Positions 36,757 through 45,746 of a stretch of DNA of 58,643 nt are shown piece after piece. A model generated the notes under the pieces. That model worked only from the letters and a program-made list of their open reading frames with translations, did no database searches and was not told where the DNA came from. Position numbers and translations under genes: made by a program. How positions within the stretch are numbered: position 1 is the stretch's first letter; every line of letters begins with the position of its first letter. This stretch comes from an uncultured Bacteroidales bacterium (GTDB lineage Bacteria > Bacteroidota > Bacteroidia > Bacteroidales > UBA3824), in contig CAJOJG010000016.1 of assembly GCA_905234655.1 (NCBI GenBank), forward strand, positions 1-58,643, written 5' to 3'.

Positions 36757-37484
36757 TAAGCACATTTTCACACGAATACCGCGTCAAACACAACGAGACG
36801 GATTTCTGGGGACGCCTGACAGCACCGGCATTTGGCGACTGCATGTTGGACATCGCCGGACTTCACGCGATGGAAATCGGCTCGGGCATCGACATCCTCC
36901 AAAGGCAAGGGCTGACGTGGGTAATCTCCGGCATGAAGTTAAGGTTCATCGACATGCCCAAACTCCACGGGCGGTTCAGGATGGAGACCCATGTCTCGGC
37001 GTTTTCTCGGATAACGACACAGAGGGATTTTGTGGCGTATGACGGTGACAGGAAAATCGCAGAGGCAAGCTCCGAGTGGCTGATTATCAACATGGAAACC
37101 CGCCGCCCGGTGTTTGTGGACGAAATTCTGCCACAGTTGGAGGAAGTGTGCATTCCTGACGGCGCACTGCCAAAATACAAGCACTTGCGCGCTTTCGACG
37201 GCGAGGTAAGCATTGAAATGGAGCGCAAAATCACCTACTCGGACCTGGATGTCAACAGGCACTTGTACAGCATGAGGTACTTGCAGATTGCGCTCGACAC
37301 ATTCGACCTTGACTTCTTCGCCAAACACCGTTTTACGGACATTGACCTCAACTTCATATCCGAGGTTTTGTGCGGCGAGGTGGTCACTGTCATTCGCCGC
37401 ACTAATGGCGATGTCCACAATATCGAGATGCTGCGCGACGGCAAGGCTGTCTTCCGCTCGGAATTTGTGACGGCGGAGGCCTAA
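36753..37484 (+). CDS. Acyl-ACP thioesterase
   Basis: Cleaves acyl-ACP to release free fatty acid. 243 aa, two tandem hotdog domains. N-terminal EYRVKHNETDFWGRLTAPAFGDCMLDIAGLHAM, and TWVISGMKLRFIDMPKLHG, are typical. In the second domain VNRHLYSMRYLQIALD holds the Asn/His pair but has Leu-Tyr where relatives usually have Val-Asn, a small departure. It shares ATGA with manA, and its stop codon overlaps that of the convergent M64 gene by 4 bp. Confidence 0.88.
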   Translation: MISTFSHEYRVKHNETDFWGRLTAPAFGDCMLDIAGLHAMEIGSGIDILQRQGLTWVISGMKLRFIDMPKLHGRFRMETHVSAFSRITTQRDFVAYDGDRKIAEASSEWLIINMETRRPVFVDEILPQLEEVCIPDGALPKYKHLRAFDGEVSIEMERKITYSDLDVNRHLYSMRYLQIALDTFDLDFFAKHRFTDIDLNFISEVLCGEVVTVIRRTNGDVHNIEMLRDGKAVFRSEFVTAEA

Positions 37485-38551
37485 GGGCGCGCCATGTCGT
37501 CTGTCAGGCGGTGGATTGTGTTGACGAGGGTCTTGCGGCACGACGGGCAGAACTCCGGCGCACTAAGCACACGCATAATGCACTGTCTGCCAGACGATTT
37601 ACCAGGCACAAGCGCATTGCCGGGTTCCTCGTACTCGTCGTCGAGCGCGGCAAAAGCATGACCGAACTCATGCACAAAAAGTTGGGGCGACTGAGGATTA
37701 TCACCGGCAAAAACACTATAAAAATTATAAATTCCACCACCGCCGTATGTCTTGTCGTTGACGATTACGACTATGAAATCTGCATTGTAATTTTCCGCCA
37801 AACGGCTCACTTTCCAATAGTTGCACGTGCCGATGTAGCGGTCGATGCCGAATGTGTTGTATGAAAAGACATTATCCGACGACGGCGCAAGGAGCGCATT
37901 GACTGAAAATCGGTTCTTATTACTTAAAAACGGCTCATATTCAAACAGTTTGTCAACAAAACGCCGTGCAGATTCCGTGAACCTGTCCATCTCGCCTTCT
38001 CCATATCCGTCTGGCAAGAACAGAATGTCGATTTTGCGCTTTTGACGCTTGGCGTTCCATAGTTTTTCGACTGGAAATTCTTGTTTTGATGATGCGGCTT
38101 GCGTCTTGCCCCCCCCAAACACCGTCCTCAATATTGTGTCGCAAACACCTGATTGGTAATGTCTTATTAACGAAACACGGACATCACGCCGTGGCATCGG
38201 AATCCGCACGGCTTCTTTATGGGTTTCATGCGGTTCGGGAGCTCCCATTATCTGCCACTCGCAGAACAATGTCGAATATGAATTGTCATAAACCAGTTTT
38301 CCCGTCTTGGAATCCCACACGCAGACTTCCATGTCGCTTTCAGCAATCATGCTGTCCAGCATCGACCGTTGTCCCGCCCAATGCCCGCTGACGCGCCAGC
38401 CCTCGACCTTTGCATTGCACGTGCTGCTGTCGCCAGTGACGCTATACTCGAGCGTCAATGTCTTGTCTTGGAAATACTTGTCGAAACTTACCTGGGCGGA
38501 CGACGACTGCACGGCGGCAATAAGCCCGATGACGACTGCTAATGTTCTCAT
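37481..38551 (-). CDS. M64 (IgA peptidase-like) metallopeptidase, secreted
   Basis: 356 aa with a signal peptide (LAVVIGLIAAVQSSSAQ). The catalytic motif HEFGHAFAALDDEY (zinc ligands His, His and the downstream Asp/Glu) is intact, and IDILFLPDGYGEGEMDRF and FSVNALLAPSSDNV are M64 hallmarks. The N-terminal 140 residues form an extra beta domain. The family is named for an IgA-cleaving enzyme, but this one's substrate is not known. Its first codon overlaps the stop of the ABC transporter gene upstream by 4 bp, so they are coupled. Confidence 0.88.
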   Translation of the reverse strand: MRTLAVVIGLIAAVQSSSAQVSFDKYFQDKTLTLEYSVTGDSSTCNAKVEGWRVSGHWAGQRSMLDSMIAESDMEVCVWDSKTGKLVYDNSYSTLFCEWQIMGAPEPHETHKEAVRIPMPRRDVRVSLIRHYQSGVCDTILRTVFGGGKTQAASSKQEFPVEKLWNAKRQKRKIDILFLPDGYGEGEMDRFTESARRFVDKLFEYEPFLSNKNRFSVNALLAPSSDNVFSYNTFGIDRYIGTCNYWKVSRLAENYNADFIVVIVNDKTYGGGGIYNFYSVFAGDNPQSPQLFVHEFGHAFAALDDEYEEPGNALVPGKSSGRQCIMRVLSAPEFCPSCRKTLVNTIHRLTDDMARP

Positions 38552-41500
38552 TTTGAAGCGTATCTCTGTTTATTGCGACGAAGATTGTAGTAGCCGAAGA
38601 GGAAGTTTGTGGTCTTTCGTGGCAGGTCGTACAACAGCATGAAAAACATCAGCACCGTCCACAGCCACAGCACCGTCATATTGAACATGTAAGTCGGGAT
38701 GCGGTTGTTCTTTATAATCTTGCACGGCGCATAGAAATGGGCGCGTCCCCAGTCGGACACAGGCTCCATGAATATCGGGTCTTTCTTTTGGATAAGGCGG
38801 TGGTTAGGAGCGTAATAGAACTTCTTGACGGCGCGTTTGTTCAACACGAGTTCCGCCAGTTTCTCATTATAATAGTCCTTTTGGAGCTGATAGAGGCCGT
38901 CCTTGCCGAGTTCGTTCTCCATTTCCTGAAGTTTTGACTGACGCTCGGCGTTAACGGACTCGGCGGCATCGTTATAAAACTCCTTCTGCGCGCGGAGGAA
39001 GAGTTGCAGGAAGTTGCCAATCATGCCATTGAACTTCTCCGGCACAATCTCCGACGTATGCTCGAAATATATCGACGGGTTACGGTAGTTGAGGTACTCG
39101 ATTTCGTTTTTCAGGAGCAACAGCAAATCGTCCAACTCCTCTATCTCGTCATCGGTTGGATTCTCCTTCTCACTGATTCGTATGCAGCGCGTGGCTATAT
39201 TGTCAAGTTCGCTCATGAGGTACGTGCTGAGGTATATGTCGCGTGACTTTTCCTCGTCAAGCGCATAGAACTCGCGCTCATAGACATTATTCTGGAACTG
39301 GTCGACAGCCAATGCCTCGTAGCTCCACCGCGAGACCATCATGTCGCCGATGAAAGGTACATTAATCTTGTCGGACACGGACTTATGGAGGTCGTCGAAG
39401 TCAATCATCGCGCCACCGAGCAGCATCTGCGGAACAAGTATGAACGGTATAAGCACGTAAATCGCAATCACGGAGTTCAGCGCCGACGACACGAGCAGTC
39501 CAATCATGTTCGCCGTGCAAGCCGTCGTGAACATCACAAACCAGTACGTCCACAACATGCCCTTAATCTCCAAAATCAAGTTCCCGACGATGATGAACGT
39601 GAAAGTCTGAATGGCGGATATTATGAAAACTACAAAAACTTTGCTGGATATATAGCTGAACCGCGACAAGTTAAGGAACTTCTCGCGCTCGAGGATTTTC
39701 CTGTCGCGGATAATCTCCTCTGCGGAACACGTGAGGCCTGTGAAAAGTGCGACTACGACTATCATGAACAGGAACACTGGCAGGTTCCTATTGTCGGCGA
39801 AGACGTACTCGCCCTCGTCGTTGATGTATTTAGTGAAAAAGCCGAGTATGAATGCCAAAATCGGCGACTCGAGGAATGTAATGGCGAGATACTGCCGGTT
39901 GGCGAGTTTGGAAAGGACGTTCCTCGTTATGAAAACCTTGAACTGCGCCCACTTAGACGGAATGGCAAACTTAGTCTTCGGCAGCGGAATTACGTCGTTG
40001 TCATAGTCCTCGAGGGCGAGGTTGTTGATTTCAGTGAACTTTGTGTACCATTCCTGCGGCGAGACGCGGCGTTCCTGGGTGAAGTGTCCATACTGGTCGA
40101 CGACGCGGGACTCGACGATCTGGAGGATTTCCTCGCTGTTGACATTGCCACAGACGGGACACTCGCTCTCGCCAGCGTCCACATAGTCGCTCAGCGTCTT
40201 GAAATACGACACGGCTTCCATCGGATTGCCGTTGTAGATGACATAGCCGCCCTTGTCCATGACCCAGAGTTTGTCGAACATCTTGAAGATTTTGCTCGAC
40301 GGCTGGTGGATATTGACCACGACAATCTTGCCGTTCAACGCCTGCTGCTTGAGCAGGTACATGACGGTCTCGGAATCCGTACTCGAAAGTCCGGACGTCG
40401 GCTCGTCAACAAACAGTATCGACGGCTCGCGCACAAGTTCGAGGGCGATGTTGAGGCGTTTGCGCTGTCCGCCGGAGATGACATTGTTAAGCGCGTCGCC
40501 GACATAGAGGTCGCGAATCTCGAACAGGTCAAGATCCTTCAAAACCTTTTCTATATGGTCGACAAGTTCTTCTTCGGAAAGATTGCCCAGGCACAACTTG
40601 GAGTTATAATAAAGGTTCTGCCAAACTGTCAACTCCGCAATCAGAAGGTCGTCCTGCGGCACAATGCCGATTATGCCCTCCGGCATCGCCGTCGGATCCA
40701 TGACATTATGGCCATTGACAAAAATAGAACCCTTGTCGGGGTGGTACTTGCCGGTAAGGACATTCAGGAGCGTGCTTTTTCCCGTGCCGGAGCCGCCCAT
40801 GATGCCGACCATGTTGCCGGATTCGAGGGTGAAACTGAACGGCTTAAGTCCATTGTCATAGTTTTTGTACGTGAACTCGACATTAATGCCACTGAAAGTA
40901 ACCTTTTGCGCCTCGTCGTTGTGCATGAAGATATTGGCGATGTTACTTTGGTAGATGGAGCCGAGCTTTGGACCACGGATAATGCCGCCGTTCTCGAAGC
41001 GGTAGACCTTGCCAGTCTGGACTTTGCGACCGTTAATGCTCACTGGCGGCTTTCCCTGGTATATGAAGAACAATCCCGATATGCTTTCTATCAGCAGAAT
41101 CCTCAGCCACCCGTTCAACTCGGGGTGGACGACATGCCTTGCGCCACCCGAAGCCGCCGGCTTGGAGTCTATGAAAAGGAAATTTTGTGGCGTTGCCGCC
41201 TGCTCGATGTCGTCCTCGATGAAGGCCTCGAGGTTCTTAAGTTCCGTATGGTCAATGTTGAACGCCTGCGACACGGTCTCCACAAACTCCCTCTCGCGGG
41301 CTGTCAGAAAACTGTCCGTGCAGACGTATTCCATGAGCTGTATGAGCACATAAATCTTCTCGCCGTGGTGGAGCTGCTGGTTAATCAACTCGCATATCGT
41401 CAAGACTTTGACCGAATTGACAGAAATATTCTTGCGCGTGGCGTTGCCGGTGCCCTTACGATCCTGGTACGATTCAAGGTATGTGTCGAACCTGTCAAGA

Positions 41501-41643
41501 TACTCCGCGACAAGTGACGGCGAAATAAGCCCTCGCAGATATGCCTCGACGACATCACGCGCACTCTTGTTGTTGACGTGGTCGGTGGGGTCTGTGATTA
41601 ATGCAAACAAGCGCATCAGCGCATCGAGTATCTTTTCGTTCAT
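38548..41643 (-). CDS. ABC transporter, ATP-binding and permease fused (ABCG-like) with TerB-like N-terminus
   Basis: 1031 aa. Residues 1-170 are helical and TerB-like (LIQLMEYVCTDSFLTAREREFVETV). A short beta, FHA-like stretch follows (about 195-265). ATPase about 270-480: Walker A GGSGTGKST, signature VISGGQRKRLNIAL, Walker B ILFVDEPTSGL. A cysteine pair (ECPVCG) lies near 490. The C-terminal half has six transmembrane helices in ABC-2 style (for example FLFMIVVVALFTGLTCS) with a long helical loop about 805-920. This is the full-length half-transporter layout of the ABCG/White group. Cargo unknown. It shares an ATGA with the M64 peptidase downstream. Confidence 0.88.
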   Translation of the reverse strand: MNEKILDALMRLFALITDPTDHVNNKSARDVVEAYLRGLISPSLVAEYLDRFDTYLESYQDRKGTGNATRKNISVNSVKVLTICELINQQLHHGEKIYVLIQLMEYVCTDSFLTAREREFVETVSQAFNIDHTELKNLEAFIEDDIEQAATPQNFLFIDSKPAASGGARHVVHPELNGWLRILLIESISGLFFIYQGKPPVSINGRKVQTGKVYRFENGGIIRGPKLGSIYQSNIANIFMHNDEAQKVTFSGINVEFTYKNYDNGLKPFSFTLESGNMVGIMGGSGTGKSTLLNVLTGKYHPDKGSIFVNGHNVMDPTAMPEGIIGIVPQDDLLIAELTVWQNLYYNSKLCLGNLSEEELVDHIEKVLKDLDLFEIRDLYVGDALNNVISGGQRKRLNIALELVREPSILFVDEPTSGLSSTDSETVMYLLKQQALNGKIVVVNIHQPSSKIFKMFDKLWVMDKGGYVIYNGNPMEAVSYFKTLSDYVDAGESECPVCGNVNSEEILQIVESRVVDQYGHFTQERRVSPQEWYTKFTEINNLALEDYDNDVIPLPKTKFAIPSKWAQFKVFITRNVLSKLANRQYLAITFLESPILAFILGFFTKYINDEGEYVFADNRNLPVFLFMIVVVALFTGLTCSAEEIIRDRKILEREKFLNLSRFSYISSKVFVVFIISAIQTFTFIIVGNLILEIKGMLWTYWFVMFTTACTANMIGLLVSSALNSVIAIYVLIPFILVPQMLLGGAMIDFDDLHKSVSDKINVPFIGDMMVSRWSYEALAVDQFQNNVYEREFYALDEEKSRDIYLSTYLMSELDNIATRCIRISEKENPTDDEIEELDDLLLLLKNEIEYLNYRNPSIYFEHTSEIVPEKFNGMIGNFLQLFLRAQKEFYNDAAESVNAERQSKLQEMENELGKDGLYQLQKDYYNEKLAELVLNKRAVKKFYYAPNHRLIQKKDPIFMEPVSDWGRAHFYAPCKIIKNNRIPTYMFNMTVLWLWTVLMFFMLLYDLPRKTTNFLFGYYNLRRNKQRYASK

Positions 41644-41736
41644 TTACTTGCTACATGAAAATTATCCTTAATCGGACTGTCAATGTCTGAAATCATCAAA
41701 TTGTGTGCAACAAATGAGAATTTTTCAAACATTTTT

Positions 41737-42906
41737 TCAGTCAATTTTGTAGACGCTTGATTTTGACTTTTTTCGCGTGCCGCCGTACATCTCGAAACAT
41801 TCGAGCCTGCACTCTATCGGGCCGTTAAAAAGTTTTACCTTCTTAGAGGAACGGAGGCCGAGTTTCTTGAGCGCGTCGAGATTGCCACTGAGAATCCATG
41901 CGCAACTGTCAGTGTACCACGTCTTTAATGTGTCGCCTATTTGCTTGTAGAACGCCACGATTTCCTCGTCGTCCTCCTCGAGACGCTCTCCGTATGGCGG
42001 GTTCATGACCACAAACATGCCGGCGTGTGGCGTGTCGGGCTCGAAAAAATCGCGCCTGTCTACGTCGATGAACTCCTCGAGCCCGGCATTGCGGACGTTT
42101 TGGGACGTGATGTCCAACGCCACAGGGTCGCGGTCGTATGCCGCAATCTGTACGCCCGGCTCTTTTTTGCGCGCGTCCTTAGCCTCCTGCTTGAGCCTTG
42201 CCCAAAGTTTGGAGTCGAAAGACCGCCACTTTTCCACCGCGAAGTTCCTGTAACTTCCCGGCGCAATGTCCATCGCCATCATGCAAGCCTCGATTGCGAA
42301 TGTCCCCGAGCCGCACATAGGGTCGACGAAAGGTGTCTTGCGGTCCCATCCTGCGAGTTTAAGGATTCCAGCCGCCATGACCTCGTTAAGCGGGGCGAGC
42401 GTCTGACGGGTCTTATAGCCACGCTTGCTCATAGGCACGCCGGTCGAGTCGAGCGAAATCGTGATGTCTGAATTATGGACATGCACATTGACACGCAGGT
42501 CGGGATAATCCACATCGACGCTCGGACGGCGGCCGCGCCTGTCACGGAAATAGTCGGCGATGGCATCCTTGCACTTCAACGCGAGGTACTTGCTGTGGGT
42601 GAATATCGGGCCGGACGCGACACAATCCACAGCAAACGTGTCGTCGACCGCCATATACTTCTGCCAGTCGACCTGACGCGCCTTTTCATAAAACTCCTGG
42701 TCATTGAACGCCTTGAACGTCCGTATCGGCACAAGGATTTTCAACGCGGTGCGGCACCAGAGATTGGCACGGTAGAGCGTCTCGTCGTCACCGTTGAAGA
42801 TTACGGCGCGGGTGATGGGCTGAACGTCCCTTGCGCCTAACGCCATGAGTTCGTCGGCAAGAACCGGCTCAAGGCCATAAAATGTCGTGGCTATAATGTC
42901 AAACAT
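41737..42906 (-). CDS. THUMP-domain class I SAM-dependent RNA methyltransferase (RlmL-N/RlmK-like)
   Basis: 389 aa starting at Met 42904-42906 (the frame opens 9 codons earlier, but MFDIIATTFYGLEPVLADEL is the standard family start). THUMP/ferredoxin-like N-terminus to about 165, then the methyltransferase: FVDPMCGSGTFAIEACM and the catalytic NPPYGERLEED (N-P-P-Y). It probably methylates N2 of a guanosine in 23S rRNA, as the YpsC/RlmL family does. Its promoter is at 42931-42962. Confidence 0.92.
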   Translation of the reverse strand: MFDIIATTFYGLEPVLADELMALGARDVQPITRAVIFNGDDETLYRANLWCRTALKILVPIRTFKAFNDQEFYEKARQVDWQKYMAVDDTFAVDCVASGPIFTHSKYLALKCKDAIADYFRDRRGRRPSVDVDYPDLRVNVHVHNSDITISLDSTGVPMSKRGYKTRQTLAPLNEVMAAGILKLAGWDRKTPFVDPMCGSGTFAIEACMMAMDIAPGSYRNFAVEKWRSFDSKLWARLKQEAKDARKKEPGVQIAAYDRDPVALDITSQNVRNAGLEEFIDVDRRDFFEPDTPHAGMFVVMNPPYGERLEEDDEEIVAFYKQIGDTLKTWYTDSCAWILSGNLDALKKLGLRSSKKVKLFNGPIECRLECFEMYGGTRKKSKSSVYKID

Positions 42907-42930
42907 GATTTTCGATTTAATAATAATGCG

Positions 42931-42962
42931 CAAATATACTATAAAATGTACTTTGCGCCAAA
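42931..42962 (-). promoter_or_regulatory. Consensus promoter of the THUMP methyltransferase gene
   Basis: On the minus strand TTTG (42959-42962), a 20-bp spacer and TATATTTG (42931-42938). Confidence 0.7.
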
Positions 42963-42965
42963 AAA

Positions 42966-43397
42966 TTATTCAGACACTACGCGGAGCCTTGTCCCATAGT
43001 TGATTACATTATACTGGCGGAGCGGATATTTGGAGCCGCCATGCGTGACCGCGCCATGGAGCAGGACGCTGTAGCGCGAGTCGCAGTTGGCCACAGTGTC
43101 CGCATGGCAAAGTTCGTGACGCTTTTCGTCATACACGAGCGGCGCATGTCCAAGGTCATTGGGACACGACCTGTCGTATGCGTAAAAAGTCTGATTGTCA
43201 AAATTATAAATAAAAATGCCATTATATCCGCCCGAAACATAGACCCAGCCGCCAGGATTCTGCAAGGCAGAATATTCGGCATTCGAGACATTGACCTGGA
43301 AGTCCACCCAAAGGTCGGGGACAGGGTTTTCATCATGCCCGCACGAAAAAAAAACGGCAACAATCGGCACAAATATCCAATACAAATTAGTTTTCAT
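42966..43397 (-). CDS. Rieske-like lipoprotein
   Basis: 143 aa, lipobox at AVFFSCGH (Cys19). After WVDFQVNVSN, a beta-rich body with FYAYDRSCPNDLGHAPLVYD, LCHADTVANCDSRYSVL and GAVTHGGSKYPLRQYNVI reproduces the Rieske layout (C-P near the first loop, C near the second, G and PL-x-x-Y near the end). The classical CxH...CxxH ligand pattern is not clear: the first loop has Cys without the following His. Members in Bacteroidetes often show such degenerate forms. A true 2Fe-2S cluster is doubtful. Confidence 0.65.
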   Translation of the reverse strand: MKTNLYWIFVPIVAVFFSCGHDENPVPDLWVDFQVNVSNAEYSALQNPGGWVYVSGGYNGIFIYNFDNQTFYAYDRSCPNDLGHAPLVYDEKRHELCHADTVANCDSRYSVLLHGAVTHGGSKYPLRQYNVINYGTRLRVVSE

Positions 43398-43478
43398 CGT
43401 TATTATTTAGTAAGTTTGCAACTCAAAACACAGTGCAAAATTAACTAAAAAAATTTTGTAAACCCACATAAAAAACAC

Positions 43479-44492
43479 ATGAGAACGATATTGACCGCCA
43501 TATTAGCCACACTCGCGCTCGTACTGCTCCACACAGGGGCGTCGGCGCAGGACTTTGGACAAGTAGACCTCAACGCAGACTACGCGCCGAGCGGCTCCCA
43601 GTTTGCCGAAGACGGATTCGACATCAGCAAAGGCATAAAGCAGAAAAAGCAGAAAAAGATGTGGGAGAAGTACAAGAAGAAAAAGGCAAAATATGAGAAA
43701 AAGCAGAAGAAAAAGACCGAGCAGGAGGCTGCAAACGCCATCAAGCGCGCCGAGAAAGACTCCTTAGACGCGACTAAGGCAATCCTCAAGGAAGCCAGCG
43801 ACGCCGAAAAAGCCGAGAAGGACAAACTAAAAGCCGACGAGAAACAGGCCGCCGCAGACGAAAAGGCCGCTCAGAAAAAAGCAAAATACGACAAGAAGCA
43901 CCCTAAACAAGTCGACGACGACTACGACCCGGAAATCACCGACCTCGAGGACTTCGGCAAGGAAGGCGAAAGCGTGGAGTTCGAGGACGGCCGCCCGGAG
44001 GTAAAGCCTGTCGTGGAAGAAGTCGCAGACAAGAAAGAAAAGAAAGGAAAGAAGGAAAAACTGACACGCGAGGAAAAACAGCAGAAAAAAGAGCAGCACA
44101 AGGCCACAAAGGAGTTCAAGAAGGGCGAAGGCAAAGGCCCCGACCACAAAAAGAACCAGAAGGCTCGCGAAAAGCAAGCCCAAAAAATCCTCAAGGAGGA
44201 GGAACACAAGCAACAAATCCGCGAAATCCGCGCAAAAGACCAGCGCGGCGAGGGCTTGACGGACAAGGAGCGGAAGGCTCTCTGGAAAGACGACAAGCAG
44301 GTCAAGAAGGAGAAGGAAAAGGAATACCGCGCCGAGCGGAAGCACATCAAGAAAGCGCGGAAGGCCATAATCCAGATGCAGGACAAGAAAACCGGAAAAT
44401 ACATGAAGAGCCACCAAAAGGAGACCAACAAGAGGATGAAAAAGAAGCACAAGACTTCTAAAGTGCCGTTCTTCAAGAACTTTTTTAAATAG
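43479..44492 (+). CDS. Exported Lys/Glu-rich, highly charged coiled-coil protein of unknown function
   Basis: 337 aa with a signal peptide (ILATLALVLLHTGASAQ). The mature protein is mostly alternating Lys and Glu, about a third Lys, in long helical stretches (KKQKKMWEKYKKKKAKYEKK), with acidic patches (KQVDDDYDPEITDLEDF). No known domain. It may bind nucleic acid, peptidoglycan or polyanions, or form a fibre. The next gene is a short TM protein with the same character, 31 bp downstream; both end at one terminator. Confidence 0.75.
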   Translation: MRTILTAILATLALVLLHTGASAQDFGQVDLNADYAPSGSQFAEDGFDISKGIKQKKQKKMWEKYKKKKAKYEKKQKKKTEQEAANAIKRAEKDSLDATKAILKEASDAEKAEKDKLKADEKQAAADEKAAQKKAKYDKKHPKQVDDDYDPEITDLEDFGKEGESVEFEDGRPEVKPVVEEVADKKEKKGKKEKLTREEKQQKKEQHKATKEFKKGEGKGPDHKKNQKAREKQAQKILKEEEHKQQIREIRAKDQRGEGLTDKERKALWKDDKQVKKEKEKEYRAERKHIKKARKAIIQMQDKKTGKYMKSHQKETNKRMKKKHKTSKVPFFKNFFK

Positions 44493-44523
44493 TAACCGAC
44501 TATAAACAAAACACTTAGTAAAC

Positions 44524-44907
44524 ATGAATACAGCAGCATTTGTAGCACTGATGCTCATCGTGCTTTTCGGATTCGTAGCCGCGATGATATGGGCATACCG
44601 CCGCAGCGGCTTCGAGGACGTCAAGCCAAAAGAAGAAGCCAAACTGTCGCTCAACAACTTCGACGACACGCTGAAGACCATCACGACGTACACCGCCGAG
44701 GCTCAAAAGGAAATCGAAGAAAAGGAGAAGGCGGCGCAGGAAAAAACACAGGAGGAGGAGAACGCCCAAGACCCGCTCCTGAAAATCGAGACCGAAAGCC
44801 GCAAAAAAATGATGCAGGACAAGAACCACATCAAGAAATCCGCCGCCGACGAATATTTCGAGCGCACAAAAACCGTCGCAAACGAAATATTGCAAAAGAA
44901 AAAATAA
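44524..44907 (+). CDS. Small membrane-anchored, charged coiled-coil protein
   Basis: 127 aa: TM helix about 6-25 (VALMLIVLFGFVAAMIWAY), then a cytoplasmic or periplasmic Glu/Lys-rich coiled coil (about 45-120; QKEIEEKEKAAQEKTQEEEN). No domain recognised. Close spacing and shared charge composition with the exported protein upstream suggest the two belong together. Confidence 0.7.
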   Translation: MNTAAFVALMLIVLFGFVAAMIWAYRRSGFEDVKPKEEAKLSLNNFDDTLKTITTYTAEAQKEIEEKEKAAQEKTQEEENAQDPLLKIETESRKKMMQDKNHIKKSAADEYFERTKTVANEILQKKK

Positions 44908-44920
44908 CCACCACACACAC

Positions 44921-44962
44921 AAAAATGAGGCTGCCCTACCCTATCGGACAGCCTCTTTTTTT
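44921..44962 (+). terminator. Intrinsic terminator
   Basis: GAGGCTG (44927-44933) pairs with CAGCCTC (44949-44955), followed by seven Ts; AAAAA precedes. Confidence 0.85.
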
Positions 44963-45204
44963 CATAATTTCCCCCATTAGCCACAAGCCACCACAAGCGC
45001 GCCACATCTCGTTGCAAAAAATCTTAGCAACCCAAAATTTTGACAATGAAAAGGTTATGACTTCTTAATAAAGTTCGCTTTACAAAAAAAAACAGTTGTC
45101 ATTCTTTAATAATTTGACCACAATTGGGAATCACAGTTTTATCGGTGCAAAAGATTGAGAAGATGTACAAGGTGGCTGTGGGGTGAAAAATATTACTAAA
45201 AAAA

Positions 45205-45235
45205 TTTGACAGTTCGGAAATAAAAGTTAAATTTG
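45205..45235 (+). promoter_or_regulatory. Consensus promoter of the first island gene
   Basis: TTTG (45205-45208), 19-bp spacer, TAAATTTG (45228-45235); start codon 17 bp beyond. Confidence 0.75.
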
Positions 45236-45251
45236 CCAAAAACTAAATGCA

Positions 45252-45746
45252 ATGGAAAACAAATTTGAAGACTTTGTAATTTCTGTCAATGAAAAAGCAA
45301 AGAAAAACAAAAACGGTTTTAATCCGGCTGTCAGGATTGAAGACTTCCGCAAAAACTTGCAGTCGCTGTACAATAAAATCGACAACGATTGGCTGAAAAA
45401 TGATTTGGAAAAAGGCTATATCAAAACCGGCTTTGAAAAAACAAGCATTTTCGAACAGTTGCTCGGCACTTATACCATTGACGAAAAATGGATTCAGATA
45501 GGTTCTGAGAGGTTGATTTTCAGTCCCGTGGGCACTATGCTCGCAGGCACTGATGCGCGTGTGGATTTACTCTACCGTTACAAGGAAATCATGATTGTTC
45601 ATGTGAAAGACACTCTGTCAAACCCCGTGAAATACGATTGGAAGTATATTTCCGACAGCAACGGGGAGGATAGTTATACCTTGCTGACAAAAAACAGTTT
45701 CCAAACTCTCATCATGAACCTTGTCAATGAAACTTGTAACATTTAA
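45252..45746 (+). CDS. Unknown soluble protein at the left end of the island
   Basis: 164 aa, no signal peptide, no recognised domain. Mixed helical/beta (NLQSLYNKIDNDWLKNDLEK; GTYTIDEKWIQIGSERLIFSP; YKEIMIVHVKDTLSNPVKYDW). A/T-ending codons set it apart from the chromosomal genes to the left, in line with transfer. It has its own consensus promoter. A 43-codon frame (45727-45858) overlaps its end. An immunity- or defence-type role is possible but unsupported. Confidence 0.6.
   Translation: MENKFEDFVISVNEKAKKNKNGFNPAVRIEDFRKNLQSLYNKIDNDWLKNDLEKGYIKTGFEKTSIFEQLLGTYTIDEKWIQIGSERLIFSPVGTMLAGTDARVDLLYRYKEIMIVHVKDTLSNPVKYDWKYISDSNGEDSYTLLTKNSFQTLIMNLVNETCNI

Larger units (their letters stand above)
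44908..45251. other. Intergenic region at the left edge of the accessory island
   Basis: 344 bp holding the terminator at 44921-44962 and the consensus promoter at 45205-45235. The rest is AT-rich with no gene seen. Composition shifts here: to the right, third codon positions become A/T-rich. Confidence 0.6.

Noticed and set aside
39385..41517. 710-codon plus-strand frame opposite the ABC transporter gene
   Set aside because: It is antisense to the transporter, whose Walker motifs and TM helices are unmistakable; the long frame is a codon-bias shadow. The same holds for the 322-codon frame at 34002, the 307-codon frame at 53575 and the 291-codon frame at 3983.
43827..44693. Hydrophobic minus-strand frame opposite the Lys/Glu-rich genes
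   Set aside because: The Leu/Phe-rich string is the antisense of AAG/GAG codons. The plus-strand genes have a signal peptide, a coiled-coil pattern and a terminator.
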